Source: Microbulbifer hainanensis
Lineage (GTDB): Bacteria; Pseudomonadota; Gammaproteobacteria; Pseudomonadales; Cellvibrionaceae
Length of the DNA: 63,309 bases
Direction: 5' to 3'
Assembly: GCF_014904735.1 (NCBI RefSeq)
Contig: NZ_JACZCR010000013.1
Location: forward strand, 1-63,309
The notes under the pieces are model-generated. The model was given only the letters and a program-made list of their open reading frames with translations. It made no database searches and was not told where the DNA came from. Below are positions 23,259-32,310 of this stretch, piece by piece. The stretch's first letter is position 1. Each line of letters starts with the position of its first letter. Position numbers and translations under genes: made by a program.

Positions 23259-25526
23259 ATGGATATCCCGTTTCCGGCCAGAGGCAAACTCGGCCGCGTT
23301 GTATTCGCCACTCTATTTTCCAGCCTGTTCTGCCAAAGCCCGCTCGCCGAATCCCCGGTGGTCGTCACTGCGGACAATATCGCCATCCCCCACGCCGACA
23401 AGACCGCGACCATCGACGGCGTACTGGACGACGTTATCTGGGACAGCGCCAGCCGTGTGCAACTCAATTACGAAACCCGGCCGCGCGAGAACGAGCGGCC
23501 ATCGGTAAAAACCGAGGCATTCCTGGTCGAGAACGGCAGTACCCTGTACATCGCCTTCGTCGCCAGCGACCCGAATCCGGAAGAGATCCGCGCGTTTATG
23601 CGCGGCAGGGACAGCGCCTATTCGGACGATTTCGTCGGCATCGTCCTGGACACCTTCAACGACCAGCGCCGCGCCTTTGAGTTCTTCGCCAATCCACTGG
23701 GTGTGCAGATGGACCTGATCAACGACGATGTCAACGGCAACGAGGATGACTCGTGGAACGCCACCTGGGATTCCGCCGGCGAGATCGACGAGCAGGGCTA
23801 TGTGGTGGAGATGGCCATACCGCTGAATATCCTGCGCTTCCACAGTGGCCTGGAAACCCAGGTATGGGGCGTGGACCTGCTGCGCTTCCGCCCGCGCCAG
23901 GACCGCGCGCGCATCTCCAGCAATCCGCTGGACCGAGACCGTGCCTGCTACCTGTGCCAACTGGGTAAACTGGAGGGCTTCCGCGACGCCGAGCCCGGGC
24001 GCAACCTGGAAATCGTACCGACCGCTACCGCCTCCCGCGGGGAGACTCGCGATCCCGAAGCCGGTGAAGACTGGCAGAAGGGCGCCGACGCCACCGAAGT
24101 CGGTGTGGACGTGCGCTGGGGCCTGTCGGCCAACTCCACCCTGAACGCCACTCTGAACCCGGATTTTTCCCAGGTGGAAGCGGATGTGGCGCAGCTGGAC
24201 GTCAACACTAATTTCTCGCTCTTCTACCCGGAGCGAAGGCCCTTCTTTCTAGATAGCGCCGACTATTTCGAAACCTTCCTGCCGATCGTGCACACCCGCA
24301 ATATCGGCACCCCGGATTACGGGGTGAAGTTCACCAGCAAGTCCGACAGCAACACCACCGGTGTCTTTATCACCGATGACCAGCAGACCAATTTCGTGGT
24401 TCCCGGCGTGGAGAGTTCCGACATCGCCAACTACGACAGCGCCAGCCAGAACGCGGTTGTGCGCTACCGCCGGGATTTCGGCAATGAGTCCACCATCGGT
24501 GCCCTGGTCACCAGTCGCAGTGCCGACGACTACCTGAACCAGGTTTACGGCGTCGACGGCAAATACCGCATCAATGAAAACGACAGCCTGCAGGGGCAAC
24601 TGCTGGCCTCCCGGTCGGAGAACCCGCTGGAAGTACAGGACGAATTCGGACTGGCGGAGAAGCAGAGCGACGTCGCCGGCCAGGTGCGCTACCGCCACAA
24701 CTCAAGGAGCTGGTCCTGGAATGTCGCCCACCAGCAGTTCGGCGAAGACTTCCGCTCCGACCTCGGCTTTATCACCCAGGTGGGCTACCAGAAATCCGTC
24801 GCCGGCCTCGGCCATACCTGGCACGGGGAGCGCAACAACTGGTGGAACCGCGTCGAGGTGTACGGCGACTGGGATATCACCCACGACACGGACGGCAACC
24901 TGCTGGAGCGCGAACTGGAATCCTACGTATTTGTGGAGGGGCCGCTGCAATCCCATGTGGAGTTCGGCGGTCTGACCCGGGTCCAGGCCTACGAAGGCAC
25001 AATGTACGACCAGAACCTGCTGTCGCTCTATACCGAGGTCCGGCCACTGCCGGGCCTGTTCCTCGGCGCCTACACCCGCGTCGGGGATGCCATCGACTAT
25101 GACAACAACCGCGCCGGAGACCTGGTGCAGTTCGACCCGCGGATTACCTGGAACATCGGCCGCCACCTGGAGGCGCGGATTCAGCATAACTACCGCACAC
25201 TCGATGTCGACGGCGGACGCCTGTTTACCGCCAATCTGACCGACCTGCGCCTCACCTATCAGTTCGACACCCGCAGCGCCCTGCGACTGACACTGCAGCA
25301 TGCGGATATCGAGAGGAACCTGGACCTGTACCTGGATACGGAGGATCTGTCCCACCAGAACCGCTCCCTGGGATCGCAGCTGCTCTACTCCTATAAGGTC
25401 AACCCGCAGACAGTGTTCTTCATCGGCTATTCGGACCATGCACTGGACAGTGATCTGCTCGACCGGATGGAGAAATCCGACCGCTCGGCATTCCTGAAAA
25501 TGAGCTACGCCTGGCTGCCCAACTGA
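23259..25526 (+). CDS. DUF5916 outer-membrane protein with N-terminal family 9 carbohydrate-binding-like domain
   Basis: 755-residue exported protein. The signal segment is MDIPFPARGKLGRVVFATLF to LAES. A CBM9-like beta-sandwich follows (about 40-220: ATIDGVLDDVIWDSA, then FLVENGSTLYIAFVASDP and GYVVEMAIPLNILRF). The DUF5916 beta-barrel fills the rest, with its hallmark FYPERRPFFLDSADYF at about 323-338 and a terminal aromatic-rich strand region. Proteins of this layout are predicted outer-membrane barrels of unknown substrate, often near peptidase or polysaccharide genes. The start at 23259 is chosen because it begins the signal peptide; the frame is open for 90 codons upstream in low-complexity G+C-rich sequence. 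Confidence 0.88.
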   Translation: MDIPFPARGKLGRVVFATLFSSLFCQSPLAESPVVVTADNIAIPHADKTATIDGVLDDVIWDSASRVQLNYETRPRENERPSVKTEAFLVENGSTLYIAFVASDPNPEEIRAFMRGRDSAYSDDFVGIVLDTFNDQRRAFEFFANPLGVQMDLINDDVNGNEDDSWNATWDSAGEIDEQGYVVEMAIPLNILRFHSGLETQVWGVDLLRFRPRQDRARISSNPLDRDRACYLCQLGKLEGFRDAEPGRNLEIVPTATASRGETRDPEAGEDWQKGADATEVGVDVRWGLSANSTLNATLNPDFSQVEADVAQLDVNTNFSLFYPERRPFFLDSADYFETFLPIVHTRNIGTPDYGVKFTSKSDSNTTGVFITDDQQTNFVVPGVESSDIANYDSASQNAVVRYRRDFGNESTIGALVTSRSADDYLNQVYGVDGKYRINENDSLQGQLLASRSENPLEVQDEFGLAEKQSDVAGQVRYRHNSRSWSWNVAHQQFGEDFRSDLGFITQVGYQKSVAGLGHTWHGERNNWWNRVEVYGDWDITHDTDGNLLERELESYVFVEGPLQSHVEFGGLTRVQAYEGTMYDQNLLSLYTEVRPLPGLFLGAYTRVGDAIDYDNNRAGDLVQFDPRITWNIGRHLEARIQHNYRTLDVDGGRLFTANLTDLRLTYQFDTRSALRLTLQHADIERNLDLYLDTEDLSHQNRSLGSQLLYSYKVNPQTVFFIGYSDHALDSDLLDRMEKSDRSAFLKMSYAWLPN

Positions 25527-25684
25527 GCCCCTAAGCAGCGGCGGGAAACCTTTCCCTCGGCGCCGCCGGGGCGGACCCGACCGCCGTAAATTTTGCTTTG
25601 CAAGCAATGCGCCCGGGTGTATAAGTCTCCGGCCTATTCACGGCCGGCGCGCCCGCACCGGCGGCTTTCCCGGAGCCCACCTGC

Positions 25685-26377
25685 TTGCACAACCCAACCG
25701 CAGTATCGCTGCTGAACCGCCAGGGGCCCCACGGCGACGATCCGCTCGATCGGATTGCCCACGCCCTGCGCAAGGACGGCTACATCGTACTGCCCGCGCC
25801 AGTGTCACCGGCAACACTGGGGGGGATGCTCCGCCATTTCCGCTCCATCGATCGTGACCAGTTCAAGCGCGCCGGTATCGGTCGTGAGGAAGATCACCAG
25901 CTCAACCGTTTCGTACGCAGCGACCGGATTTTCTGGCTGGACGACGCCAATCCCGCTGTGAGCAGTTACCTGAACTGGATGGAGACTCTGCGCCAGGGAC
26001 TGAACCGGCGCCTGTTTCTGGGGCTGTTCGACTATGAGTGTCACTACGCCTATTACGAGCGCGGCACTTTCTATAAAAAACACCTGGATGCATTCAAGGG
26101 CGGCACCAACCGGGTCGTCAGCACCGTGCTCTACCTGACACCAAACTGGCAGCCCCGCGATGGTGGCGAGCTAGCGGTCTACCCGCCGGAGAGCCCGGAC
26201 GCAGCAACGGCCGCCGACCCGTTATTCAAGGTGGCGCCGCGCTTCGGCCAAATGGTGATTTTTCTGAGTGAGGAGTTTCCCCACGAAGTCCTGACGGTCA
26301 ACCGGCCGCGCTACAGCGTTACCGGCTGGTTCCGGGTGAACGGCAGTCTCGGCGACAATATTGATCCGCCGGCCTGA
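25685..26377 (+). CDS. 2OG-Fe(II) oxygenase (prolyl 4-hydroxylase/SM-20-like)
   Basis: 230-residue double-stranded beta-helix dioxygenase. The iron ligands are His and Asp in FYKKHLDAFKGG and the distal His in EEFPHEVLTV; the 2-oxoglutarate Arg is in NRPRYSVTGWFRVN. The family GELAVYPP strand is present. The only start before the fold is TTG at 25685, nine bases after GGAG. Substrate unknown: relatives hydroxylate Pro or Lys residues in proteins or small molecules. It is a single gene after the DUF5916 barrel, in the same direction but 158 bp away. Confidence 0.87.
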   Translation: MHNPTAVSLLNRQGPHGDDPLDRIAHALRKDGYIVLPAPVSPATLGGMLRHFRSIDRDQFKRAGIGREEDHQLNRFVRSDRIFWLDDANPAVSSYLNWMETLRQGLNRRLFLGLFDYECHYAYYERGTFYKKHLDAFKGGTNRVVSTVLYLTPNWQPRDGGELAVYPPESPDAATAADPLFKVAPRFGQMVIFLSEEFPHEVLTVNRPRYSVTGWFRVNGSLGDNIDPPA

Positions 26378-26444
26378 GGGTTGCGCGCGACTGCCGAGCA
26401 TTCGGCGGTCGCATCGCTAGCGAGGGAGTTACTGCGGATCCGGC

Positions 26445-27011
26445 TCAGTGCACCGGCGTCATGGTCCGCAGCAGTTCGGCGAAGCTCGGCGCCGTATCGA
26501 TATTGATTTCGGCGTGCAGGCGCGTACCCACTTCAGACGCGCTGATCAACCCACGCACATGATGGTTGTGCAGGTCCACCACCAGGCACTCGCGCTGGCC
26601 GCTGCGGCGCATCGCTTCCAGCACTTCGCGGATGGTGCTTTTCTCGACCTGCTGGTAGCTCAGCATTTTCAGCTCGCTGCGCGGGCGCATCAGGTCACCG
26701 ACCGTCAGCTCCTGACGCGCGACACCGGCGGCCACACATTGCATGACCCGCTGGTAGGAGATGTCTTCCGAGGTCAGCAAGCCGGTAAACACCCCCTCAC
26801 TATCCAGTACCAGCACCGCGCTCAAGTGGCCCGCGCGCATGACCTGCGCCGCATCCAGTGCCGACACCGATGGCGTCAGCAGTGACGGGTGATGGCTTTT
26901 GAAATCCGACACAAAGCTGAGCGCCGGGGAGTCCAGGCTCAGGTCACTGAAATCGTCCGGGAACACCAGCTTGTCAAAATCCTGCAGACGGAGGAAATCT
27001 AGGTTTTTCAT
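26445..27011 (-). CDS. CBS-domain protein
   Basis: 188-residue cytoplasmic protein with a pair of CBS motifs: PSVSALDAAQVMRAGHLSAVLVLD followed by GVFTGLLTSEDI, and REVLEAMRRSGQRECLVVD followed by HHVRGLISASEV. The N-terminal 40 residues (KNLDFLRLQDFDKLVFPDDF) are Asp/Leu/Phe-rich and unassigned. CBS pairs bind adenosyl nucleotides and act as energy sensors. The start at 27011 removes an Arg/Pro-rich extension that reads like non-coding sequence. The context gives no target. Confidence 0.85.
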   Translation of the reverse strand: MKNLDFLRLQDFDKLVFPDDFSDLSLDSPALSFVSDFKSHHPSLLTPSVSALDAAQVMRAGHLSAVLVLDSEGVFTGLLTSEDISYQRVMQCVAAGVARQELTVGDLMRPRSELKMLSYQQVEKSTIREVLEAMRRSGQRECLVVDLHNHHVRGLISASEVGTRLHAEINIDTAPSFAELLRTMTPVH

Positions 27012-27130
27012 TGGCTTAACTCTCTGGGATTTGCGCGGCGGGGGATTGCCCGGAGCGCGCATTCAAACTCAATCACGGTGCGCCGTCGGTGGCAGCATCC
27101 GTAAATACCTTGCAAAAAGTTTGCGGGGAG

Positions 27131-27442
27131 TCAGGCCAGAGAGGGGGGACCGCGAATCGCGTTGCTGTCAATTTGACGGGATTGCGGGCGGTTGCTGATT
27201 GGCAGGAAGCCGTAAACAACAAACGTCGTCGCCAGCACGATGGTGTTGTCCACGTGCTGCAGGTCGGCGTCGTTATCGGGATTGTTCTGGAAGAGGTCGT
27301 TGTCGTCGTCACTGTCGACAGGCTGCAGCACACTGCAGCTGAGGTCCGTAAACCCCTTGGACACACCGGGCTCAGCCTGTACTGCTGCGCAAAGCAGTAC
27401 TGACTGAAGAACTATAAAGAGTAACCCTATGCGCAAAATCAT
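27131..27442 (-). CDS. Small exported protein with an Asp/Asn-rich segment, function unknown
   Basis: 103-residue reading frame starting at ATG 27442 behind GGGA. It opens with a textbook signal peptide (MILRIGLLFIVLQSVLLCAA, cleavage after VQA). The mature part has a Cys, an acidic stretch (DSDDDNDLFQNNPDNDAD) and one hydrophobic segment (NTIVLATTFVVYGFLPI). I do not recognise a family. The acidic, Asn-rich block could bind calcium (inference). The next gene upstream on this strand, the CNNM-type transporter, ends 147 bp away. It is a plausible real gene but unsupported by homology. Confidence 0.5.
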   Translation of the reverse strand: MILRIGLLFIVLQSVLLCAAVQAEPGVSKGFTDLSCSVLQPVDSDDDNDLFQNNPDNDADLQHVDNTIVLATTFVVYGFLPISNRPQSRQIDSNAIRGPPSLA

Positions 27443-27588
27443 TATTCCCAGTAAAAATATTCCAGGCTGTCGCCGGAATACGCAGTTCAAACTGCTAGCG
27501 CCCCTCCGCTGCGCGGATTGCGGGCGATACTGCTTTGGACTTAGTTATGGGCCCCGGGTTCCGTTTTTTCAAGACTGTGCAACGGCGA

Positions 27589-28725
27589 TCAGTCCCGCGG
27601 TGGTAGCTTGTCGCTATCCGGTCCCTCGTCCATCTCGTCTATTTCATCCTTATCATGCGCCTGTTGCGCCGCCTCGTCTACTTTTAATCCATAACGCTTG
27701 GAGCGCCAGCGCCACAGCCGCCTCGCGAGCGCCTGACGATCCGGGGTCTTGTCCGCCTCGTCGACGATCTCTTCACCCAACAGGGTTTCAAGCAAGTCTT
27801 CCAGCGTCACCAGTCCCTCGAGACTGCCGTACTCGTCGACGATCGCGCTTATCTGCACCCGCCGCGCGAGCATCTTCTGGAACGCCTGATAGATGGTCGC
27901 CGTTTCCGGCAGCATCAACATGTCGCGGCGAAATTCCGCCAGCTTGCCTTGACTATTGCCCCGCGCAAACGACAGCAACAAATCCTGCTTGAGCACGAAG
28001 CCCACGACACAGTCAGGATCGCCGCGCTCGTAAACCGGAATACGGGAAAAACGGCTTTTTTCCACATCCTCATAGGTTTCCGCCACCGTCGCATCCTGAG
28101 ACAGTGAATAGACGACCGTCCGCGGTGTCATGACTTCGCGTACCGAATGATCGCGCAGCGTAAAAAATAAATTGCGCAAAATATTCGACTCGCGCCGCTC
28201 GAGCTGGCCTTCCGCCGCGCCCAGTTCTGCCATCACCGCAAATTCTTCGCGGCTGAATCCGGTGAGCGTCGTACCGCGGGAAAGCCCGCGGGTAAGCCAC
28301 TCGGACATCTTCACAAATGGATACAAAATCCATACCAGTGCGCGCAGGACATAGCTGATCAAAGGTGCCAGCTGACGCCAGTAAACGGCACCGAGTGTCT
28401 TGGGAATAATTTCGGAAAAAACCAGAATCAGCAGTGTCAGTATTGCCGACGCCAGACCCAGGTACTGGTTACCGAATATCATGGTCGCCTGTGCCCCGGC
28501 GCCGGCCGCGCCAGCGGTATGGGCGACCGTGTTCAGTGTCAGAATCGCCGACAGTGGCGCATTGATATCCTCTTTCAGTTTGCGCAGCAGGTGGCCAGCA
28601 CGATGCCCCTCCCGCTCCAGCAACGTGATATAGGGCATGGTGACGCTGAGAATGACCGCTTCGGCAATCGAACACAGGAACGAAAATCCGAGAGCGACCA
28701 GGACATAGACAATCAGTAAAAACAT
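27589..28725 (-). CDS. CNNM-type DUF21/CBS transporter (hemolysin-like, CorB/MpfA family)
   Basis: 378-residue inner-membrane protein. The N-terminal DUF21 domain (about 1-150) has three to four membrane segments (FLLIVYVLVALGFSFLCSI, SAILTLLILVFSEIIPKTLG). A CBS pair follows (about 200-320: VREVMTPRTVVYSLSQDATV, SRIPVYERGDPDCVVGFV, YGSLEGLVTLEDLLETLLGEEIVDE). It stops after the CBS pair with an acidic tail and has no CorC_HlyC domain. Members export Mg2+ or Co2+. The rhomboid gene ends 6 bp upstream, so the two form one operon. Confidence 0.92.
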   Translation of the reverse strand: MFLLIVYVLVALGFSFLCSIAEAVILSVTMPYITLLEREGHRAGHLLRKLKEDINAPLSAILTLNTVAHTAGAAGAGAQATMIFGNQYLGLASAILTLLILVFSEIIPKTLGAVYWRQLAPLISYVLRALVWILYPFVKMSEWLTRGLSRGTTLTGFSREEFAVMAELGAAEGQLERRESNILRNLFFTLRDHSVREVMTPRTVVYSLSQDATVAETYEDVEKSRFSRIPVYERGDPDCVVGFVLKQDLLLSFARGNSQGKLAEFRRDMLMLPETATIYQAFQKMLARRVQISAIVDEYGSLEGLVTLEDLLETLLGEEIVDEADKTPDRQALARRLWRWRSKRYGLKVDEAAQQAHDKDEIDEMDEGPDSDKLPPRD

Positions 28726-28731
28726 AGGCGG

Positions 28732-29736
28732 TCAGCTGGCCGCTTTATTTTCAGGGGTAGTGTTTACGGCAAAGTTTTTCGCTCCGCCGGCCAGGCAGTA
28801 AAGCGCCGCGAGCAGCAGTCCGCCAGCGAAGCCCCCCAGGTGCGCCGCGTTGGCAACACCGACATCAAAGATATAAGTAACCAGTCCCGTCGCGCAGACC
28901 AATAGCCAGCCCACCATCAGCGCGACAATACCAGCGGGCACGTCGCGCCACTGCGGTTGCCAGCGCTGCACGACGAAGACTGCTCCCGCCAGCGCGTAGA
29001 CGACGCCGGACATGCCGCCAAACAGAATACCCGGCGACCAGAAGTACTGCGCCAGATTTGACACCGGCGCGGCGGCCAAAACCAGAATGGCAAACATCCA
29101 TGTACCCGCGCGGGCCTCCAGCGGCCGCCCGAGAATCCAGACACCCATCGCATTGAACAGCGCGTGCGGAAACGAGAAATGCAGGATTGCCGGCGTCCAC
29201 AAACGCCAGTATTCCCCGTGCGTCAGGTGCCAGGCGAGCGTCGAATTGGCGGGAGTGAAATCACCGCCGCGCTGCGGGTAGATAGCCAGCAACTGGACCA
29301 GGTTTTCACGTACCAGAAGCCAGCCGAGAAAACACAGCGCAATCAGCGCCAGGCTCAGCGGCGTTTTCCGCCAGGGCCAACTGGGCAGTGGTGAAGCCGT
29401 CTCGAGGACAGGTTCGTGTCCCGCGGCGTCGCCTGCGGACGTGCCGGAATTAGCGGTCTCCGCGCCGGCCGAATCCTTGCTGTCGTCCTCGTCAGTAGCC
29501 GTCGCAGAATCTACGACCGGCTCCACCCGCACATCGGCTAGATTGAGTTCACCCGCGCACCAGCGGTCCAGCAGCGGCGTCAGCAATTCGCCCAGACGCG
29601 GATCCGGAGTCGACAGTAATTGGCGATTGTTCTCTTCGGAAATGCGCAGCGGCAGGCCGCAGCGCTGAATAAACTGCGCCAGCTCGCTCAGGTCTTGATT
29701 GAGGGGAAAGTCGCGAACGGTAATCCAGTGGCTCAA
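28732..29736 (-). CDS. Rhomboid family intramembrane serine protease (GlpG-like)
   Basis: 334-residue polytopic protease. A soluble N-terminal rhomboid domain (about 1-75) is followed by an acidic, Asp/Ser/Ala-rich linker (about 75-115) and six membrane segments. The catalytic Ser is in GILFGGMSGVVYALAG and the His in NAAHLGGFAGGLLL. The HxxxN motif of the oxyanion hole is PHALFNAMG. The start is TTG at 29736 (MSHWITVRDFPLN), since no ATG begins the domain. The linker is longer than in E. coli GlpG (276 residues). It is coupled with the CNNM transporter. Confidence 0.92.
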   Translation of the reverse strand: MSHWITVRDFPLNQDLSELAQFIQRCGLPLRISEENNRQLLSTPDPRLGELLTPLLDRWCAGELNLADVRVEPVVDSATATDEDDSKDSAGAETANSGTSAGDAAGHEPVLETASPLPSWPWRKTPLSLALIALCFLGWLLVRENLVQLLAIYPQRGGDFTPANSTLAWHLTHGEYWRLWTPAILHFSFPHALFNAMGVWILGRPLEARAGTWMFAILVLAAAPVSNLAQYFWSPGILFGGMSGVVYALAGAVFVVQRWQPQWRDVPAGIVALMVGWLLVCATGLVTYIFDVGVANAAHLGGFAGGLLLAALYCLAGGAKNFAVNTTPENKAAS

Positions 29737-29769
29737 GGGTCCGGCCTTAATCGAGTCGGCCCCGCGCGC

Positions 29770-31002
29770 TCACACCGCCATCGCGCGCAGGATAATGCGT
29801 TTTTTCAGCAGCGGGCTGGCGTCCACCATACTCAATCCGGTGTTGCGCAGCCAGCGCCAGTGCAGATTGCCGGCACCGAACAGGGATTTGAACGTGCTCA
29901 TGGCTTTCAGCGTGGCCACGTTATCGCCGCGGCGGCGGCGCTGGTAGCGCGCCATCACCGACGGATCGGAGGGTTCCAGGCCGCGCTTGAGCGCGCGCGC
30001 GATTTCTTCACTCAGCACCAGCACATCCTGCAGCCCGAGATTGGCGCCCTGCCCGGCGAGCGGGTGAATACTGTGGGCGGCGTCGCCGATCAACACAGCA
30101 CCGGGACCGTAATAGGATTCCGCGTGGCGCGCACGTAGTGGAAACGAAAAACGCTCACTGACAGAAGCAATACTGCCGAGACGACTCTCGAACGCCTTCT
30201 CCAGGTTCAGTGCAAAAGCGGCATCGTCGAGCATAACCAGTTCCCGCGCCAGCGGTTCGTCCGCAGACCAGACCACGGCACAGTGATTGTCGTCGCCGAG
30301 TCCCTCGAGAGGCAGGAAAGCGAGCGGGCCCGTTTTCAGGAAGCGCTGCCAGGCGGTGTGCTGGTGAGATTTTTCACACTTGGCCACGCAGACGAGTGCG
30401 GTCTGGTGGTAGTCGGTATCGTGGCAGCGGATGCGCAACAGGTCGCGAACCTTGGAGCGGGCGCCGTCAGCGCCGACCAACAGGCGCGTGCGCAGCACCT
30501 CGGGATGCTCCTCCAGCCCCTCGACCACATTGCGGTCGGAGCGCGGCTGCAGGTGCCAGAGGCCGCAATCGCGCCACCAGCTCTCGAGACGGAACCCGGC
30601 AACAATTTCCACATTGGGCAGTGCCGCAAGGCGCTCGCGCAGCGCGGCGACCACCACATTGTTTTCAACGATATGGCCGAGGTTCGGCATCTGCACATCG
30701 CGGCTGTTGAAACACACCGAACCGGTGCCCTCGGCGTCCCATACGCGCATCTCCGTATAGGGGCAGGCGCGTTCGGCACCGAATGTCTCCCAGGCGCCGA
30801 CCTCTTCCAGCAGTGCCCGCGACGACTGCGTCAGCGCAACGACGCGGGGGTCGTACTCGGTGGCGGAAACCTGCGGCACGTCAGTGGAGGCCTCCAGCAC
30901 CGCGATTTGTAACTGTGGATGGCGCACGGCCAGCAGCGTAGCTTGGGCCAGGCCAACCATGCCCGCGCCGACGATTGCGATATCCAAACGTTGTCTTTTC
31001 AT
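29770..31002 (-). CDS. ubiI: UbiI/VisC-type FAD-dependent ubiquinone biosynthesis hydroxylase
   Basis: 410-residue aromatic-ring hydroxylase of the UbiH/UbiF/VisC/COQ6 family. The FAD dinucleotide motif is VGAGMVGLAQAT, the DG motif VGADGARSKVRDLL and the second FAD motif GDAAHSIHPLAGQGANLGLQD. Position next to ubiH, as in Pseudomonas (visC-ubiH), favours the C5 hydroxylase UbiI, though the related UbiF or UbiM cannot be excluded. The start at 31002 (MKRQRLDIAIVGAG) fits the family; 57 bp separate it from ubiH. Confidence 0.88.
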   Translation of the reverse strand: MKRQRLDIAIVGAGMVGLAQATLLAVRHPQLQIAVLEASTDVPQVSATEYDPRVVALTQSSRALLEEVGAWETFGAERACPYTEMRVWDAEGTGSVCFNSRDVQMPNLGHIVENNVVVAALRERLAALPNVEIVAGFRLESWWRDCGLWHLQPRSDRNVVEGLEEHPEVLRTRLLVGADGARSKVRDLLRIRCHDTDYHQTALVCVAKCEKSHQHTAWQRFLKTGPLAFLPLEGLGDDNHCAVVWSADEPLARELVMLDDAAFALNLEKAFESRLGSIASVSERFSFPLRARHAESYYGPGAVLIGDAAHSIHPLAGQGANLGLQDVLVLSEEIARALKRGLEPSDPSVMARYQRRRRGDNVATLKAMSTFKSLFGAGNLHWRWLRNTGLSMVDASPLLKKRIILRAMAV

Positions 31003-31059
31003 AGGATGACTGTTCCGCCATTTTAAACCGGGCGACAACGCCGCCAGGTACGCAGACAA

Positions 31060-32310
31060 TTAAAGCCCAAAACCCGCCGCCTGGCCGACAAAACTCGCGC
31101 GCAACGGTGGCGCCAGAGTCAACCCGAGCAGACCGGCCTGCCGCAGCCCCCGCGCCATCAGGTTCGCGGAGGCGAACAGCGGCGGCACGCGATCACTGAA
31201 GCCGATGGTCAGCTGTTGATCCAGCTGCCGCTGGCGCCCGTATTCCTGTAACAAGTCTAGCTGCCCGGGTGAATTTCGCGCCAAATCTGCCTGCACGAGA
31301 GACTGCGCCAGCCAGTAACAGTCGCGCAGGGTCAGGTTGAACCCCTGACCGGCGACCGGGTGCAGGAAATGGGCACAGTTGCCCACCAGCACCAGGCCGC
31401 GGCGCCACTGCTCCCGCGCCAGCGACAGACTGAGCGGGTAACTCTGCAGGGAACCCGCCCGCACAATGCGACCGGCACGCCAGCCGAAAGTCCGCTGCAG
31501 GCGTGCGATAAACGCTTCCTCCGGCAGCTGCATCAGTGCTTCGGCGGCGTCCTCTTCGCAGGTCCACACCAGCGCCATGCGGTGGTGGCCATCGCGCTGG
31601 GGCAACGGCAGCAGGGCCATGGGGCCAGAGTCGGTAAAGCGTTCATAGGCCCGATTGCCGTGGGCGCGCTGCAGGCCGACCGTGGTCACCAGCGCCCGCT
31701 GGCGATACTCAACACGCTCCGTGTCGATCCCCAGCTGGCGGCACAGGGGCGAATCCACACCATCTGCCACCACCAGCAGGCGCGCCTGCAACTGGCGCTC
31801 ACTGTCGCCGTTACCGTCGCGCCAGCGCAGCAGCGCACCGTCGGTGCCCATCTGTACGCTATCGACCCGCGCCGGGGCCAGCAGCCCGACTGGCGTCTGC
31901 GCCAGGGCACGGTGCAAGACCGGGCCCAGTGCGGCGTTTTCAATCACGGCGCCGAGCATGCCCTCAAAACTGGCGGGCGCCTGCTGCCGCGCCTGCAGGG
32001 AAACACCCAGGGCGCGACCGCGGTCGCTCACGCCGATATGCTCAATCGGCGCACAGTGTTCGCGCAGCGCCGGCCACAGGCCCAGCTCCGCAAAAATCTG
32101 CAGGCTGCCGGCGGACACCGCGGTGGCGCGGGTATCGAAACTCGGCAGCTGCAAACTCGCGCGGGGATCGGGGAGCGGCTGCTGCTCAAGTAATGCCACC
32201 GAGAGCTGCGGGCAGTAGCGGGTCAGCATCAGTGCGAGGCTGGCGCCGGCCATGCCGCCGCCGACAATCGCCACATCCACTTGCGAGGTATCCTGCTGTT
32301 CGCGCGTCAT
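31060..32310 (-). CDS. ubiH: 2-octaprenyl-6-methoxyphenol hydroxylase UbiH
   Basis: 416-residue flavoprotein hydroxylating C1 of the ubiquinone ring. FAD motifs are IVGGGMAGASLALML, VVADGVDSPLCRQLG and GNCAHFLHPVAGQGFNLTLRD. The Asn-Cys-Ala-His variant (instead of Asp-Ala-Ala-His) is typical of the UbiH branch. The ATG at 32310 shares its A with the pepP stop (TGATG), so the two are translationally coupled. The gene order pepP-ubiH-ubiI is the usual one in gammaproteobacteria. Confidence 0.92.
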   Translation of the reverse strand: MTREQQDTSQVDVAIVGGGMAGASLALMLTRYCPQLSVALLEQQPLPDPRASLQLPSFDTRATAVSAGSLQIFAELGLWPALREHCAPIEHIGVSDRGRALGVSLQARQQAPASFEGMLGAVIENAALGPVLHRALAQTPVGLLAPARVDSVQMGTDGALLRWRDGNGDSERQLQARLLVVADGVDSPLCRQLGIDTERVEYRQRALVTTVGLQRAHGNRAYERFTDSGPMALLPLPQRDGHHRMALVWTCEEDAAEALMQLPEEAFIARLQRTFGWRAGRIVRAGSLQSYPLSLSLAREQWRRGLVLVGNCAHFLHPVAGQGFNLTLRDCYWLAQSLVQADLARNSPGQLDLLQEYGRQRQLDQQLTIGFSDRVPPLFASANLMARGLRQAGLLGLTLAPPLRASFVGQAAGFGL

